Shown in pieces: positions 1-7,301 of a stretch of 64,000 nucleotides of DNA. A model generated the notes under the pieces. It ran no database searches, was not told the DNA's origin, and saw only the letters and a list, made by a program, of their open reading frames with translations. The number at the start of each line of letters is the position of its first letter. Position 1 is the stretch's first letter. The DNA comes from Rubrivivax gelatinosus IL144 (GTDB lineage: Bacteria > Pseudomonadota > Gammaproteobacteria > Burkholderiales > Burkholderiaceae_C): NCBI RefSeq assembly GCF_000284255.1, contig NC_017075.1, forward strand, positions 3,658,001 through 3,722,000, in the 5' to 3' direction. Both the position numbers and the translations under genes were made by a program.

Positions 1-743
1 AACAGCTCCAGCCGGCTCTCGAAGACCGCCGGCGGCACGATGGGCTCGCGCGGGTCGGCCCGCCGGCCCAGCAGCTGATCGAGTTCGTCCAGCAGCGGGC
101 TGCCGAAGCGGCGGGCGACGCCATCACGCGGCAGCGACTGCAGCTCGCCCAACGTGCGCACGCCCATGCCCTGCAGCGCCGCGGCGGGCTCGCGCCCAGC
201 GTCCAGCAAAGCCAGCGGCGCGCCGGCAAGCAGCGCCTGCAGCGCCACCAGCCGGTCGCCCGGCACGAGCATGAAGCCGGCCTGATCCCCCCGCCAGCGC
301 GCCAGCAGCGAAGCGCCACGGGCGGTGGGCGCACTGGCGATGCCCAGCGTGTGCCCCAGCGGCTCGACGGCGGCCTGCAGACGCTGCAGCAGCCGGGGCC
401 CGCCGCCGAAGCAGCGCAGGCTGGCCGCCACCTCCAGCAGCACGGTGGCCGGCGGCTCGGGCACGACCATCGGCGTGAACGCCAGCGCGGCATGCGCCAG
501 CGCCGTCAGCGCGGCGGCGTCGCGCACCGGATCGGCCTCGCCGTGCACCAGATCGGGCGCCAGCGCCAGCGCGGTGCCGCGCCGCATGCCGGGCTGCACG
601 CCGCGTTCGGCGGCCAGGCGGTCGACGACGGCGATGCGGTGCGCGGCCACCAGCGCCAGCGGCCGCTCCTGTTCGGCCGGGCCCAGCGTCGCGCGCCAGG
701 ACTCCAGCGACAGCCGCGGGGCGTGCAGCGCGATCCAGAACAT
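1..743 (-). CDS. imuB: ImuB, Y-family polymerase-like SOS mutagenesis protein (3' end outside window)
   Basis: N-terminal ~247 residues of ImuB; the rest lies left of the window. It starts MFWIALHAPRLSLESW, the usual ImuB opening. In active Y-family polymerases this place holds the first metal-binding Asp (DxD/AFFASVE type); here it is WIALHAPRLSLE, as expected for ImuB, which is regarded as a non-catalytic adaptor linking DnaE2 to the beta clamp and ImuA. The ATG at 743 gives the family-typical N-terminus, but no clear Shine-Dalgarno precedes it. It lies 108 nt after the SnoaL-like gene, last visible gene of the SOS operon. dnaE2 would be expected further left; this cannot be seen. Confidence 0.9.
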   Translation of the reverse strand, partial: MFWIALHAPRLSLESWRATLGPAEQERPLALVAAHRIAVVDRLAAERGVQPGMRRGTALALAPDLVHGEADPVRDAAALTALAHAALAFTPMVVPEPPATVLLEVAASLRCFGGGPRLLQRLQAAVEPLGHTLGIASAPTARGASLLARWRGDQAGFMLVPGDRLVALQALLAGAPLALLDAGREPAAALQGMGVRTLGELQSLPRDGVARRFGSPLLDELDQLLGRRADPREPIVPPAVFESRLEL

Positions 744-851
744 GGCCGAAACAGGGCACGAGCCAGCCGGCCGGGCAACGGCCGGGGCCGAGCCGCAGGA
801 CGCAGCGCAGGCGCCCCGCCGCGTCGGCGGCCCGGCGCCCGGCCACCGGCT

Positions 852-1292
852 TCAGCCGCCCTCGCCTTCCGTGTCGTCGATCGGCTCGGCCAGGTGGGCG
901 CGGTTCGGCGGCGCCGCGTACGGCTCGGGCCAGAACTCGACCAGGCGGCGCACGCGGCCGGCGGCGAGGTCGCAGTCGAAGAACGAGATCACACGCGCCT
1001 GCTGCACGCCGTCGGTGACGACGACGTCGGACACCGCGTCGTGCGCGCCGCCGACGACGCGGTGCACACGAAAGCGCCAGGGCCCGTTCGCCGGGTACTC
1101 CTGGTTCATGCGCACGAAACGTTCGGCACCACGGAAACGTTCGCCGGACTGGGGCCAGTCGAGCACGAAGTCCTCGGCCAGCAGCTCGCCGACCGAAACG
1201 AAGTCGTTGCTCGCCATGCGGCGCCAGAACTCGTTCACCAGCAGGGTGGTGTCGGCCGCCGGGGCGGCGGCCGAAGCGGCGGGGGTGTTCAT
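852..1292 (-). CDS. SnoaL/NTF2-like protein inside the imu operon
   Basis: A 146-residue protein with the look of the SnoaL-like/nuclear transport factor 2 fold: helix with NEFWRRM at ~20-26, FVLDWPQSGERFRG at ~42-55, a VVGGAHDAVSDVVV strand pair and FFDCDLAAGRVRRLVEFW near the end. Such proteins are small cone-shaped isomerases, hydrolases or binding domains, and the substrate cannot be read from the sequence. The start overlaps the stop of the DUF3224 gene by 4 nt (ATGA), so the two are translationally coupled and sit between imuA and imuB. By position it should be LexA-controlled. Its role in mutagenesis or DNA damage is unknown. Confidence 0.8.
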   Translation of the reverse strand: MNTPAASAAAPAADTTLLVNEFWRRMASNDFVSVGELLAEDFVLDWPQSGERFRGAERFVRMNQEYPANGPWRFRVHRVVGGAHDAVSDVVVTDGVQQARVISFFDCDLAAGRVRRLVEFWPEPYAAPPNRAHLAEPIDDTEGEGG

Positions 1293-1678
1293 CGCGGCAG
1301 GTCCTCCAGCGTGTAGTCCAGGGCGTAGACATGGCGGCCGTCGGGCTCGATGCGGATGTCCAGCCGCCCGGCCAGGCCGGCGAGCGCACCGGTGCCCGAA
1401 TCGGGCACGACGAGCACCTCCAGCCGCGGCTGGCCGCGTTCCATCACGCCATGGTGCTGCAGCACGAAGCTGCCTTCGCGGCCGTCGAGCCTGCCGACGA
1501 CACGCTCGATCGCGACGTAGCCGGCCGAGCCCGGCACCGGGCTCACGAAGCTCAGCATCCGCCCCTCGCCGACGGCGTCGAGCGGGCCGTGGTAGCGCTT
1601 GTCCAGCCGCCGGGCGAGCGGGAACTCGCCGGGCTCGGGCGTCAGCCTGACATCGAAGACGCCGGATGCGTGGTTCAT
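1289..1678 (-). CDS. DUF3224-family protein inside the imu operon
   Basis: A 129-residue protein resembling the DUF3224 family, a small beta-rich fold of unknown function. Visible features are the opening HASGVFDVRLTPEP, LDKRYHGPLDAVGEGRM at ~25-41, YVAIERVVGRLDGREGSFVLQHHG at ~54-77 in several strands, and a C-terminal DGRHVYALDYTLEDLP. Its ATG overlaps the imuA TGA (ATGA, 1676-1680) and its own stop overlaps the next start in the same way. This tight packing argues that the three genes are one translation-coupled SOS unit. No catalytic residues are known for the family. Confidence 0.82.
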   Translation of the reverse strand: MNHASGVFDVRLTPEPGEFPLARRLDKRYHGPLDAVGEGRMLSFVSPVPGSAGYVAIERVVGRLDGREGSFVLQHHGVMERGQPRLEVLVVPDSGTGALAGLAGRLDIRIEPDGRHVYALDYTLEDLPR

Positions 1679-2559
1679 CACAAGACCTCCTGGGCGAACG
1701 TGGGGCGGAGCACCGGCGCCGCCGCACGGGCGCGGGCCGCGGCCGGCAGCACCGGGGGCAAGGCCAGCGCCAGCGGCTGGGCCAGCGGCGGGCCGCGGCG
1801 CTTGAGCAGGTGCACACGCAGCGCGTCGGCCCCGGCGGCGCAGAGCCACAGCCGCAGCGGCGCGACACTGGGCCGGGTGCGCGCGGCGTCGTCGCGCAGC
1901 ACGAAAGCCGGGCCTTCGTGCGTCTGGGCCGCGAGCTGCAGCCGGCGCAGCGCGTCGGCCGGCAGCCGCGCCGGCAGCCAGGCGAGCACGGCACCGACCT
2001 GGCCCGAACGCAGCGCCTGCTCCAGCGCCCAGAGCACGTCGGCGGCGGGCAGCGGCCCACGCGCCCGGCCACGCTGCGCCTGGCGGCTGCGCACGACGAA
2101 CAACCGCGCCAGATCGAGCCCGCATTCGGCCAGCGCCCAGCCGAAAGGCAGCGCCGGCGGGTCGAACAGCATCACGCAGCGTTCGTCGCGCTGCACCGCG
2201 GCCAGCGCCGGCGCCAGCAAGCGCATCTCGCCCAGGCCGGCACGCGGCAGCAGCAGCTCGGTGAGCACGCGCGAGGGCCAGCCACCGCCGGGCAGCACCG
2301 CGTCGAGCGCGGCGAAACCGCTGGGCCAGGTGGTCTCGTGCTGGCGGCCGAGCTGGTGCGCACGCCACAGCGCCGGGTGCAGGTCTTCCAGCGCCGCGGG
2401 CCGCGAAGGCACGGCCGGCGCAGGCGGCGCCACCGCAGCAGCCGGCACGGCCAGCACAGGCGCCGCCGGGGCCGGCACAGGCCACACCCGCCGCGCACGC
2501 CGCCCCTCCACCGGCACGGCAGCCGGCGGCGACGGGGCGAACAGGGGCAGTGTCTCCAT
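1678..2559 (-). CDS. imuA: ImuA, RecA-like SOS mutagenesis accessory protein
   Basis: A 293-residue ImuA homologue with a RecA/SulA-like core. LHPALWRAHQLG is followed by PSGFAALDAVLPGGGWPSRVLTELLLP, where RecA would have its Walker A loop; here the loop is degenerate, as in other ImuA proteins. ImuA works with ImuB and DnaE2 in damage-induced mutagenesis. The ATG at 2559 (METLPLF) is chosen because a perfect LexA box (2568-2583) lies 8 nt upstream and a -10 hexamer overlaps it; an in-frame ATG 12 codons earlier (2595) would lie upstream of the operator and inside the putative -35. First gene of the operon. Confidence 0.9.
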   Translation of the reverse strand: METLPLFAPSPPAAVPVEGRRARRVWPVPAPAAPVLAVPAAAVAPPAPAVPSRPAALEDLHPALWRAHQLGRQHETTWPSGFAALDAVLPGGGWPSRVLTELLLPRAGLGEMRLLAPALAAVQRDERCVMLFDPPALPFGWALAECGLDLARLFVVRSRQAQRGRARGPLPAADVLWALEQALRSGQVGAVLAWLPARLPADALRRLQLAAQTHEGPAFVLRDDAARTRPSVAPLRLWLCAAGADALRVHLLKRRGPPLAQPLALALPPVLPAAARARAAAPVLRPTFAQEVL

Positions 2560-2566
2560 GAAGGAG

Positions 2567-2595
2567 ACTGTATGCCCATACAGTGCTCGCCGCAA
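2567..2595 (-). promoter_or_regulatory. SOS promoter of imuA with LexA operator
   Basis: The E. coli-type LexA box CTGT-N8-ACAG is perfect at 2568-2583, within the 18-bp palindrome ACTGTATGCCCATACAGT (2567-2584). On the minus strand a -35-like TTGCGG (2595-2590), a 17-nt spacer and -10 TACAGT (2572-2567) can be drawn, so LexA would cover the spacer and the -10. Transcription would start about 2562-2558, at or just before the imuA ATG (2559). No Shine-Dalgarno is present, so the mRNA may be leaderless. The LexA box is near certain; the promoter hexamers are inferred. Confidence 0.85.
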
Positions 2596-2631
2596 GCACC
2601 CGGCGCCGCGCCTGGCGGCATCCGGTCACGG

Positions 2632-4368
2632 TCAGCCGGGCCCCGCCTCCAGCGACAACAGCGCCGGCCGTCCCGGCACGAAGCCCACGCTCAGCACCGG
2701 CACCGGCTGGCGTGCAACGAGCGCCGCCTGCGTCGCCGCCCGCCCGGCCTCGTCGGCGACGAAGAGGCCGACCAGCTCGCCGGCGGCCAGCGCCTGCGCC
2801 GCGCGGTCCACGGCCTCGGCATGCGCCGCAGCGTCCTCGTGCGCGGGCACCCAGGCGACGGCGCCGGCGCGGCGCAGCAGCGCGCCCAGACCCGGCCCGG
2901 CGAGCCGCTGCCGGTCGACGACCCAGCGCAGCGGCCGCGGCCCGGCGGCCGCCGGCAGCAGCAGGTCGGCTCCGCCCGGGGCCGCGCCGACGAGCAGCGC
3001 GGCGCCGTCGGCCGGCGGCTGCAGCCCGGCCACACGCAGCCGGCGCAGCAGCCGGCCGTGCAGCAGCGCCAGGCAGCGCAGCAGGTACTCGGGCACGAAC
3101 CAGAACACCGCGCCGGCGACGACGGCGTTGACGACGCCGGCGACGAGGAACACGCCTGGAATCGACAGCCCCGCGCCGAGCAGCGCCCCGGCGCCCAACG
3201 CGCTGGCGATCATGAACAGCGCGTTGAGGATGTTGTTGGCGGCGATGATGCGGGCGCGGTGCGTCGCCGGGCTGCGCAGCTGGATCAGCGCGTACATCGG
3301 CACGCTGTAGACGCCGGCGGCCAGCGCCAGCAGCACCAGATCGGCCATCACGCGCCAGTGCGCCGGCTGGGCGACGAAGGCGGCCACCGGCATCAGCGCC
3401 GAGGCCGGCAGAGCGTGCGCGGCGAAATACAGGTCGACGGCGAAGACGCTCATGCCGGCTGCGCCCAGCGGCACCAGACCGATCTCGACGTGGCGCCGCG
3501 ACAGCGTCTCGCACAGCAGCGCGCCGACGCCCACACCGACCGAGAACAGCACCAGCAGCAGCGAGGCCACCTGCTCGTCGCCGTGCAGCACGTCCTTGGC
3601 GAAGGCCGGGAACTGCGACAGGAAGACCGCGCCGAAGGCCCACATCCACGAGATGCCCAGCAGCGAGCGGAAGACCACCGGGTCCTCGCGCGACAGCCGC
3701 AGGTTGCGCCAGGTCTCGCTGAACGGGTTCCAGTTGATGACCAGGTCGGGCTGCGGCGCCGGCGAACGCGGCACCGCCTGGGCCACCAGCCGGCCGAGCA
3801 TCGCCACGCCCAGGCAGGCGACAGCCACCAGGCGCGCGCCGGCCTCGGGCACCGCCATCAGCAGGCCGCCTGCCAGGTTGCCCAGCAGGATGGCGACGAA
3901 GGTGCCCATCTCGACCAGGCCGTTGCCGCCGGTCAGCTCGCGCTCGTCCAGGTGCTGCGGCAGGTAGGCGTACTTCACCGGGCCGAACAGCGTCGAATGC
4001 AGCCCCATGCCGAAGACGCAGGCCAGCAGCACGACGGCGTCGGCGCGCACAAAGCCCCAGCCGGCGGCGGCCATGATCGCGATCTCCAGCGACTTGACCC
4101 AGCGCGCCAGCAGCGCCTTGTCGTACTTGTCGGCCAGCTGCCCGGCGGTGGCCGAGAACAGCACGAAGGGCAGGATGAAGACCGCGCCGATCACCAGCCC
4201 GGCCAGCGAAGGCGGCATCCAGTGGAGCTGCAGCTCGTAGGTCGCCATCACGGTGAAGGCGAACTTGAACAGGTTGTCGTTGCCAGCGCCGAGGAACTGC
4301 ACGGCGAAGAACGGCGCGAAGCGGCGCTGGGCGAGCAGCGCGAACTGGTTCGGGTGGCCGCCGCTCAT
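2632..4368 (-). CDS. LplT-like MFS lysophospholipid transporter with degenerate acyltransferase tail
   Basis: 578 residues. Residues ~10-430 form a 12-helix MFS transporter of the LplT type (FFAVQFLGAGNDNLFKFAF, FSATAGQLADKYDK, FGPVKYAYLPQ), the family that flips lysophospholipids across the inner membrane for re-acylation. Residues ~440-578 follow a PlsC/Aas acyltransferase domain in order and spacing, but the catalytic NHxxxxD region reads GAAPGGAD (461-468) and the FPEG motif reads FVADE (536-540), so this half should be inactive. It may be a structural remnant or a binding domain. Stand-alone gene; 72 nt separate it from the imuA start. Confidence 0.85.
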   Translation of the reverse strand: MSGGHPNQFALLAQRRFAPFFAVQFLGAGNDNLFKFAFTVMATYELQLHWMPPSLAGLVIGAVFILPFVLFSATAGQLADKYDKALLARWVKSLEIAIMAAAGWGFVRADAVVLLACVFGMGLHSTLFGPVKYAYLPQHLDERELTGGNGLVEMGTFVAILLGNLAGGLLMAVPEAGARLVAVACLGVAMLGRLVAQAVPRSPAPQPDLVINWNPFSETWRNLRLSREDPVVFRSLLGISWMWAFGAVFLSQFPAFAKDVLHGDEQVASLLLVLFSVGVGVGALLCETLSRRHVEIGLVPLGAAGMSVFAVDLYFAAHALPASALMPVAAFVAQPAHWRVMADLVLLALAAGVYSVPMYALIQLRSPATHRARIIAANNILNALFMIASALGAGALLGAGLSIPGVFLVAGVVNAVVAGAVFWFVPEYLLRCLALLHGRLLRRLRVAGLQPPADGAALLVGAAPGGADLLLPAAAGPRPLRWVVDRQRLAGPGLGALLRRAGAVAWVPAHEDAAAHAEAVDRAAQALAAGELVGLFVADEAGRAATQAALVARQPVPVLSVGFVPGRPALLSLEAGPG

Positions 4369-4399
4369 CGGCGCCCCCGCGGCAACAGGCGGCGCACCG

Positions 4400-5326
4400 T
4401 CAGGCCGCCACCGGCGCGAGCGCCTCGCGCAGGAAGCCGCCGGCCAGCGCGAGCGCGGTGTGGGCTTCGTCGAGCACGCGGCCCATCGTCACGAAGCCGT
4501 GGATCTGGCGCTCGAAGCCGACGTATTGCACGCGGTTGCCGGCGGCAGACAGCGCGTCGGCGTACTGCAGACCCTCGTCGCGCAGCGGGTCGTAGCCGGC
4601 GGTGATGACCAGCGCCCGCGGCAGCCGGCTCAGGTCGGGCGCCAGCAGCGGCGAGGCGCGCCAGTCGGTCCACGAGGCCTCGTCGGGCACGTAGTGGCTG
4701 CGGAACCAGGCGATGCTGTCGTTCGTCAGCAGATAGCCCTGGCCGTTGGTGGCGTGCGAGGGCGCGACGGCGCGCATGTCGGTCACCGGGTAGATCAGCA
4801 ACTGCGCGGCCAGCGGGTCGTGCGCGTCGCGTGCGGCGATCGCCGCGACGGCGGCCAGGTTGCCGCCGGCGCTGTCGCCGCCGACGGCCACCCGCGCCGG
4901 GTCGACGCCGAGTGCGACGGCTTCGCGCCGCGCCCAGCGCACGGCGGCGACGGCGTCGTCGACGGCGGCCGGGAAACGGTGCTCGGGCGCCAGGCGGTAG
5001 TCCACCGACAGCACGGCGCAGCCCGAGGCCAGCGCCAGCGTGCGGCAGACGACGTCGTGCGTGTCCAGGTCGCCGATCGTCCAGCCGCCACCGTGGAAGT
5101 AGACGAGCAGCGCCAGCACACCCTCGCCCGGACGGTACAGGCGCAGCGCCAGGCCGGTGTCGGTGACCAGGTCGCGCACCTCGGCCACCGCCGGAGGCTC
5201 GGGCTGGGTGAAGGCACGGCGCTCGGCATAGAAGCGCCGGGCTTCGGCCGGCTGCAGCGTGTGCACCGGCGGCACGCGCTTGTCGATCATCAGGTCCAGC
5301 AGCGCGCGGGCTTGGGGGTCGAGCAT
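4400..5326 (-). CDS. alpha/beta hydrolase of the hormone-sensitive lipase (HSL) family
   Basis: 308-residue carboxylesterase-type hydrolase. The oxyanion-hole motif HGGGW is at 78-82, the nucleophile elbow GDSAGG at 150-155 (Ser152), and the likely catalytic Asp246 (in YDPLRDEG) and His276 (in QIHGF) follow in the right order. These are the hallmarks of bacterial HSL/family IV esterases, which cut short-chain acyl esters; the natural substrate is unknown. No signal peptide, so cytoplasmic. The ATG at 5326 is preceded by AGGAA at good spacing. A -10-like TACACT lies ~55 nt upstream on the same strand. Confidence 0.92.
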   Translation of the reverse strand: MLDPQARALLDLMIDKRVPPVHTLQPAEARRFYAERRAFTQPEPPAVAEVRDLVTDTGLALRLYRPGEGVLALLVYFHGGGWTIGDLDTHDVVCRTLALASGCAVLSVDYRLAPEHRFPAAVDDAVAAVRWARREAVALGVDPARVAVGGDSAGGNLAAVAAIAARDAHDPLAAQLLIYPVTDMRAVAPSHATNGQGYLLTNDSIAWFRSHYVPDEASWTDWRASPLLAPDLSRLPRALVITAGYDPLRDEGLQYADALSAAGNRVQYVGFERQIHGFVTMGRVLDEAHTALALAGGFLREALAPVAA

Positions 5327-5452
5327 CGGGAGTTCCTGGCGGGACGGTGGCGTGCACGCGACGCGTGCGCGAGCCGGCTGCGCCCGAGTGTAGCCAGCGC
5401 ATCCCGGCTGCACGGCCGGCGCCGTATGCTCGCGCCGCCCGAGGACCAGACG

Positions 5453-5818
5453 ATGACCCCCTGCCCCTGCGGCCTGAAGGCCGACTACGACGACTGCTGC
5501 GGCCGCTGGCATGCCGGCGCCGCGGCACCGACCGCCGAGGCGCTGATGCGCTCGCGTTACAGCGCCTACGTGCTGGCGCTGGAGCCCTACCTGCTGGCCA
5601 CCTGGCACGCCAGCACGCGGCCGGAGAGCGTCGAGTTCGAGCCCGGCCTGAAGTGGCTGGGCCTGGAGGTCCGCCGCGCCCGCGAAGACGGCGACACCGC
5701 GACGGTCGAGTTCGTCGCCCGCAGCAAGCTCGCCGGCCGCGCCTTCCGGCTGCACGAGACCAGCCGCTTCGTGCGCGAGGACGGCCGCTGGTACTACGTC
5801 GACGGCGAGATGCGCTAA
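5453..5818 (+). CDS. YchJ-type (UPF0225) protein with N-terminal SEC-C zinc motif
   Basis: 121-residue protein of the YchJ/UPF0225 family. An N-terminal SEC-C motif holds Cys4, Cys6, Cys15 and Cys16 (CPCG...CC), a zinc-binding knuckle also found in SecA. It is followed by the family motif MRSRYSAYVL and an NTF2-like second half ending in GRWYYVDGEM. Function is unknown. ATG 5453 has GAGG about 9 nt upstream; an in-frame ATG at 5426 would add nine residues. The stop overlaps the convergent stop of the BNR-repeat gene by 4 nt. Confidence 0.9.
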   Translation: MTPCPCGLKADYDDCCGRWHAGAAAPTAEALMRSRYSAYVLALEPYLLATWHASTRPESVEFEPGLKWLGLEVRRAREDGDTATVEFVARSKLAGRAFRLHETSRFVREDGRWYYVDGEMR

Positions 5819-6891
5819 CCGAAACGCACGGCGTGGATCGGCGGCAAGGTCGTCGCCACCGTGTGCCACTGCTCGCCGCCGTCGACGCTGGCCCACAGCC
5901 CGCCGGTCGTGCTGCCCAGCAGCAGGCTCGTGCCGTCGGCGGCCACGTCCAGCGCGTGGCGGTAGACGAGTTCGTAGCAGTCGCGCTGCGGCAGCCCGGC
6001 GCGCAGCGTCTCGAAGCTGGCGCCGCCGTCGCGCGTGCGGTTGACGGCCAGCGCGGCACCCACCGGCACGCGGCACTCGTCCTTCACCGCCGGCACGAAC
6101 CAGGCGGTGCCGGGGTCGCGCGGGTGCACCGCGACGGCGAAGCCGAACGAGGACAGCGGCGCCTGCACGCGCTGCCAGGAGCGCGCGCCGTCGGTGGAGC
6201 GCCAGATGCCGTTGTGGTGCTGGCACCAGAGCACCTCGGGCGCCGCGGCGCAGCGCACGATGCGGTGCGGGTCCTGCACCGCCGGGTCGTCGGCGCGTTC
6301 GGGCGGCATGTAGTCGGCGCGCATGCCGCTCGCCGCCAGCGCCCAGCTCGCGCCGTCGTCCTCGCTCGCCCAGGCGCCGCCGCAGGACACGCCGACCAGC
6401 AGCGCGCCCGGCCGCGACGGGTCGGGGCAGACCGAGTGCAGCCCCGGCACCTCGTAGCCGCCGCCGAACCACTCGGCGCGGCCGGGCGCGTGCCACAAAG
6501 CCTCGACCAGGCGCCACGAGGCGCCGAAGTCCTCGCTGCGGAACAGCCCGCCGGGCAAGGTGCCGGCCCAGACGGTGCCGCGGTCGCGCTCCAGCGTCCA
6601 GACCTGCACCAGCGTCCAGGCCGGCCCGGGCGCGCCTTCGGGCTGAGGCGGATAAACGGGGGCGGCGACTTCGCGCCAGCTCGCGCCGCCGTCGTCGCTG
6701 GCGTGCAGCTTGACGCCGAAGTGCCCCAGGTTCAGCGCCGCGAGCATGCGGCCGTCGGCGTCGGGCGGCAGCAGCGCCGACACCGGCTCGCCGAGAAAGG
6801 AGACGCCGGCCACGCGCCAGGCACCGGCGCCGTCGTGGCGCAGTTCGAACAGGCCTTTGCGCGTCGCGGCCCAGGCGCGGTCGTGGTCCAT
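5815..6891 (-). CDS. BNR/Asp-box repeat (sialidase/VPS10-like) beta-propeller protein
   Basis: 358 residues with about six Asp-box motifs (S/T-x-D-x-G-x-x-W/F): near 65-72, 119-126, 176-183, 232-239, 287-293 and 335-342. Together they suggest a six- or seven-bladed propeller like those in sialidases, VPS10 and photosystem assembly factor YCF48. No signal peptide is visible, so it is probably cytoplasmic, which is unusual for a sialidase; the sialidase FRIP motif was not seen. It follows the MoaD/ThiS-like gene by 12 nt on the same strand, implying an operon and a shared role. Annotating it as a sialidase would be unsafe. Confidence 0.82.
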   Translation of the reverse strand: MDHDRAWAATRKGLFELRHDGAGAWRVAGVSFLGEPVSALLPPDADGRMLAALNLGHFGVKLHASDDGGASWREVAAPVYPPQPEGAPGPAWTLVQVWTLERDRGTVWAGTLPGGLFRSEDFGASWRLVEALWHAPGRAEWFGGGYEVPGLHSVCPDPSRPGALLVGVSCGGAWASEDDGASWALAASGMRADYMPPERADDPAVQDPHRIVRCAAAPEVLWCQHHNGIWRSTDGARSWQRVQAPLSSFGFAVAVHPRDPGTAWFVPAVKDECRVPVGAALAVNRTRDGGASFETLRAGLPQRDCYELVYRHALDVAADGTSLLLGSTTGGLWASVDGGEQWHTVATTLPPIHAVRFG

Positions 6892-6903
6892 CTTGGCCCC
6901 CTT

Positions 6904-7167
6904 TCAGCCTCCGGACAGCGCCTGCAGCACGTGCACGGTGCTGGCGGGCGCGAGCGTGTCGGCCAGCGCCGTGCGGCGCTGGCCGTCGACGAAGACGGCG
7001 ACGTTGGCGCGCAGCGCGCCCTGGTCGTCGAGCACGTAGCCTCTCAGCCGCGGATGGTGCTCGAACGCGGCGGCGAGCGCCTCGCCCAGCGTGCCCGCGT
7101 CGGCCTGCACCGCGTCGACGGGGCCGACGAAGCGGGCGAGCTGCGGGGTGAAGACGACACGCGGCAC
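6904..7167 (-). CDS. MoaD/ThiS-type ubiquitin-like sulfur carrier protein
   Basis: 87 residues with a ubiquitin-like beta-grasp pattern (VVFTPQLARF at the start, LGEALAAAF, LRGYVLDDQG, ANVAVFVDG) and a C-terminal Gly-Gly (LSGG), the site that is adenylated and thiocarboxylated in MoaD and ThiS. The substrate pathway is unknown: neither moaE nor thiG is adjacent. GTG 7167 is preferred over the upstream in-frame GTG 7194 because it gives the usual family length and because CATGAT, a -10-like hexamer, ends exactly 6 nt before it; no Shine-Dalgarno is visible. It is the first gene of a pair with the BNR-repeat protein. Confidence 0.8.
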   Translation of the reverse strand: MPRVVFTPQLARFVGPVDAVQADAGTLGEALAAAFEHHPRLRGYVLDDQGALRANVAVFVDGQRRTALADTLAPASTVHVLQALSGG

Positions 7168-7301
7168 CGCCGCATCATGCGGCGCTGAAGCCACCGCGCC
7201 GAACGCGAGACCGCGCCGGCGTCAGGGGATCAGGGGAGCACCCTTCGGCCTGGCGGCCGGTCCCGCCAAGCGGGAGTGAGCACCGGACAAGTCCTGAGGT
7301 C

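Noticed and set aside
2632-3051. Frameshift or sequencing error explaining the missing acyltransferase motifs
   Set aside because: The flanking domain similarity stays in one frame across both lost motifs, so substitution, not a frameshift, removed them.
1666-4605. Very long plus-strand open frame opposite imuA and the transporter gene, and many similar long frames elsewhere
   Set aside because: In DNA this G+C-rich, stop codons are scarce in all frames. The translation is His/Gln/Arg-rich low-complexity with no family motifs, while the opposite strand has clear genes.
5815-6891. Sialidase (neuraminidase) assignment for the BNR-repeat protein
   Set aside because: Asp boxes are present, but no FRIP motif, catalytic Arg triad or signal peptide could be recognised.
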